From: RGIG4079 sp045531405
GTDB lineage: Bacteria > Bacteroidota > Bacteroidia > Bacteroidales > Muribaculaceae
Direction: 5' to 3'
NCBI GenBank assembly: GCA_045531405.1
Contig: JAZSDX010000030.1
Span: forward strand, 1 to 64,000
Length of the DNA stretch: 64,000 nucleotides
Made by a program: the position numbers and the translations under genes. Positions 62,197 through 64,000 of the stretch are shown piece by piece; the first letter of the stretch is position 1; each line of letters opens with the position of its first letter. The notes below the pieces were generated by a model. It did no database searches and was not told the origin of the DNA. It saw only the letters and a list, made by a program, of their open reading frames with translations.

Positions 62197-64000
62197 ATGA
62201 GCATATTCAACTATAATCGTCGCAAAACTATTGCCGTAAACATTGGTGGGACCCCTTTGGGTAGCGACTACCCTATTCATTTGCAATCAATGGCATCGAC
62301 CTCAACAATGGACACTGAGGGCTCTGTGGCGCAATGCGAGCGCATAGCTCAAGCCGGTGCTTCATATATTCGCCTCACGGCGCAAGGTATGCGCGAAGCC
62401 GAAAATCTCGGAAACATCAAAGCATTATTGCGAGAAAGAGGGGTAAACACTCCTTTGGTTGCCGACATTCACTTCAACCCACGTGCCGCCTTTGCCGCAG
62501 CCGAAATTGTTGAAAAAGTACGTATTAACCCCGGCAACTTTGTTGATCCGGGTCGCACGTTCCAACAACTATCATATACCGACGAAGAATATGCCGAAGA
62601 AATAAAAAAAATCGAGGCAACTTTTGTGCCATTCATTGAGCTTTGTCGCAAAAACAACACTGCCATTCGCATCGGAGTTAATCACGGTTCATTATCCGAC
62701 CGCATTATGAGTCGCTACGGCGACACTCCTGCCGGCATGGTCGAATCGGCCATGGAATTCCTTCGCGTGTGCGTGGCACAAAACTTCCTCAACGTGGTGA
62801 TTTCAATCAAAGCATCTAATACTGTGATAATGGTAGAAACCATGCGTCGATTGGTTGTTGCCATGGAGCAAGAGGGTATGCAATTTCCTCTACACCTCGG
62901 CGTAACCGAAGCCGGCGATGGAGAAGATGGACGTGTGAAATCAGCCGTAGGTATCGGCACATTGCTTGCCGAAGGTATTGGCGACACCATTCGTGTATCG
63001 CTGAGCGAAGAGCCCGAATGTGAAATACCGGTTGCCGATGCATTGGTGAAATATATTTCACAACGCGAAAATGCCCCAATGATTAAAGGGGAGCTTTACG
63101 ATGGTTATTGCTATGAGTCTCCCTCTCGCCGTCCAAGCAATGCTGTGGCAAATATCGGTGGCGAAGCTCTACCCATCGTTATTGCCAACGGATATGCCGA
63201 AAAATATGCCAACGGGTGCACTCCCGATTATTTCTATTTCGCCGACGACAATATACCTCAATATATTGCCCCCGAAAGAATAATCACTCCTTTTGACTGC
63301 GACAATTATTGCCGATTTTTTAAATGGAGCGATCGAAAAGAGATTATCAACTCAAATGCACCTATAAAATTCATTGAGGTTGACGCGTCAACATCTATTG
63401 ACGAAGTAAAACCTTATCTCAACAATGATGTTGTGATAGTGCTCCATAGCAACCACATCAATGCTCCCGGCGAAATGCAGGCATTTTCTCACGCATTAAC
63501 TCAAGCCGAAATAAAAAATCCTATCGTGATGCGTGTTGATTACCCCAATGCATCAACCGATGATGCCACAATAATGGCAGCTGCCGACTTGGGTGCAATG
63601 CTCCTCAACGGCAATCACGACGGCATTTGGCTAAATGCGCCACAAGTCGATATTGCAACCGTGACCCGCTTATCATTCGGAATCCTTCAAGCGGCTCGAT
63701 TACGCATCTCTCGCACCGAATATATCTCTTGTCCCGGTTGCGGTCGCACACTTTTCGACCTACAATCAACCGTGAAAGCCGTGAAAGAAGCCACTGCTCA
63801 CCTCAAAGGATTGAAAATAGGTGTGATGGGATGTATCGTGAATGGCCCCGGCGAAATGGCCGATGCCGACTATGGATATGTAGGTGCCGGTGTGGGAAAA
63901 GTGAGTTTGTATAAAAACAAAACATGTATCGAAAAGAATATTTCCACCGACCAAGCGATACCCCGCCTTATAGAATTAATAAAATCAGAGGGTGATTGGG
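62197..64000 (+). CDS. ispG: 4-hydroxy-3-methylbut-2-enyl diphosphate synthase, long form (3' end missing)
   Basis: IspG (GcpE) is the iron-sulfur enzyme that makes HMBPP in the non-mevalonate isoprenoid pathway. The frame starts at ATG 62197 (MSIFNYNRRKTIAVNIGG) and stays open to the window edge, giving 601 codons without a stop. The TIM-barrel domain (about 1-280; QSMASTSTMDTEGSVAQ, VADIHFNPRAAFAA) is followed by the insertion domain of the long form found in Bacteroidetes, Chlamydiae and plants. The [4Fe-4S] domain follows, with C512 and C515 (CPGCGRT) and C546 (GCIVNGPGE). Only the last few residues should be cut off. It lies 14 bp after purE. Confidence 0.94.
   Translation, partial: MSIFNYNRRKTIAVNIGGTPLGSDYPIHLQSMASTSTMDTEGSVAQCERIAQAGASYIRLTAQGMREAENLGNIKALLRERGVNTPLVADIHFNPRAAFAAAEIVEKVRINPGNFVDPGRTFQQLSYTDEEYAEEIKKIEATFVPFIELCRKNNTAIRIGVNHGSLSDRIMSRYGDTPAGMVESAMEFLRVCVAQNFLNVVISIKASNTVIMVETMRRLVVAMEQEGMQFPLHLGVTEAGDGEDGRVKSAVGIGTLLAEGIGDTIRVSLSEEPECEIPVADALVKYISQRENAPMIKGELYDGYCYESPSRRPSNAVANIGGEALPIVIANGYAEKYANGCTPDYFYFADDNIPQYIAPERIITPFDCDNYCRFFKWSDRKEIINSNAPIKFIEVDASTSIDEVKPYLNNDVVIVLHSNHINAPGEMQAFSHALTQAEIKNPIVMRVDYPNASTDDATIMAAADLGAMLLNGNHDGIWLNAPQVDIATVTRLSFGILQAARLRISRTEYISCPGCGRTLFDLQSTVKAVKEATAHLKGLKIGVMGCIVNGPGEMADADYGYVGAGVGKVSLYKNKTCIEKNISTDQAIPRLIELIKSEGDW

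Noticed and set aside
1..64000. CRISPR arrays, insertion sequences, tRNA or rRNA genes
   Set aside because: No regularly spaced repeats, transposase-like frames, cloverleaf-like sequences or rRNA-like stretches were seen by eye; a dedicated tRNA or Rfam scan would be needed for certainty.

Overview
The window is chromosomal DNA from a member of the Bacteroidales, most likely an anaerobic gut bacterium; a Muribaculaceae-like lineage is my best guess, but the sequence does not settle the family. The evidence is an 11-subunit complex I without nuoE/F/G and with a fused nuoCD, the uppS-bamA-ompH-ompH block preceded by DUF6089- and DUF6242-type genes, a long-form IspG, type IX secretion (T9SS) sorting tails, and promoters of the Bacteroidetes form TTG-N18-20-TAnnTTTG. 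There is no CRISPR array, insertion sequence, rRNA or tRNA that I can support.

Layout. Positions 352-17331 (minus strand) form one tightly packed 18-gene energy cluster: nuoA-B-CD-H, then the whole F1Fo ATP synthase set atpD-C-B-E-F-H-A-G, then nuoI-J-K-L-M-N. The ATP synthase genes lie inside the complex I operon, between nuoH and nuoI, and a strong promoter lies about 120 bp before nuoA. Positions 17625-21665 carry a TonB-dependent receptor with a downstream lipoprotein, and a ZIP-type metal transporter. Positions 21768-23817 (plus strand) are prmC-recX-comF. Positions 23826-32755 (minus strand) hold murI, an outer-membrane assembly block (two OmpH/Skp chaperones, BamA, UppS, and DUF6089- and DUF6242-type proteins), and ribD.

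Positions 32851-44616 encode two very large secreted paralogues (1610 and 2295 aa). Each has an N-terminal GHL10 glycoside-hydrolase-like domain, Fn3-like repeats and a C-terminal T9SS tail. Between them they carry five copies of a roughly 340-aa module that I do not recognise. Positions 44957-52248 encode an alpha-2-macroglobulin-like protein downstream of an ECF sigma factor / membrane anti-sigma-like / Spy-like gene set, which looks like an envelope-stress unit.

Positions 52249-58058 (plus strand) hold a histidine operon, hisG-D-C-B, followed by a CaCA-type antiporter. Before it lies a textbook attenuator: a promoter, a 15-codon leader peptide with five consecutive His codons, and a terminator hairpin with a possible competing antiterminator. 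Positions 58121-64000 hold an iron-containing alcohol dehydrogenase (minus strand) and, divergently, rpoN, a PAP2-like membrane protein, purE and ispG, which runs off the right edge.

How the genes fit together: complex I builds the proton gradient that the embedded ATP synthase uses. The bam, skp, uppS and murI genes serve envelope building. The sigma/anti-sigma/Spy set with the alpha-2-macroglobulin would watch and protect the envelope. The giant GHL10 proteins are predicted to be exported to the surface by a T9SS encoded elsewhere. The strongest leads for follow-up are the his attenuator, the ATP synthase embedded in the nuo operon, and the five-copy module in the giant secreted proteins.
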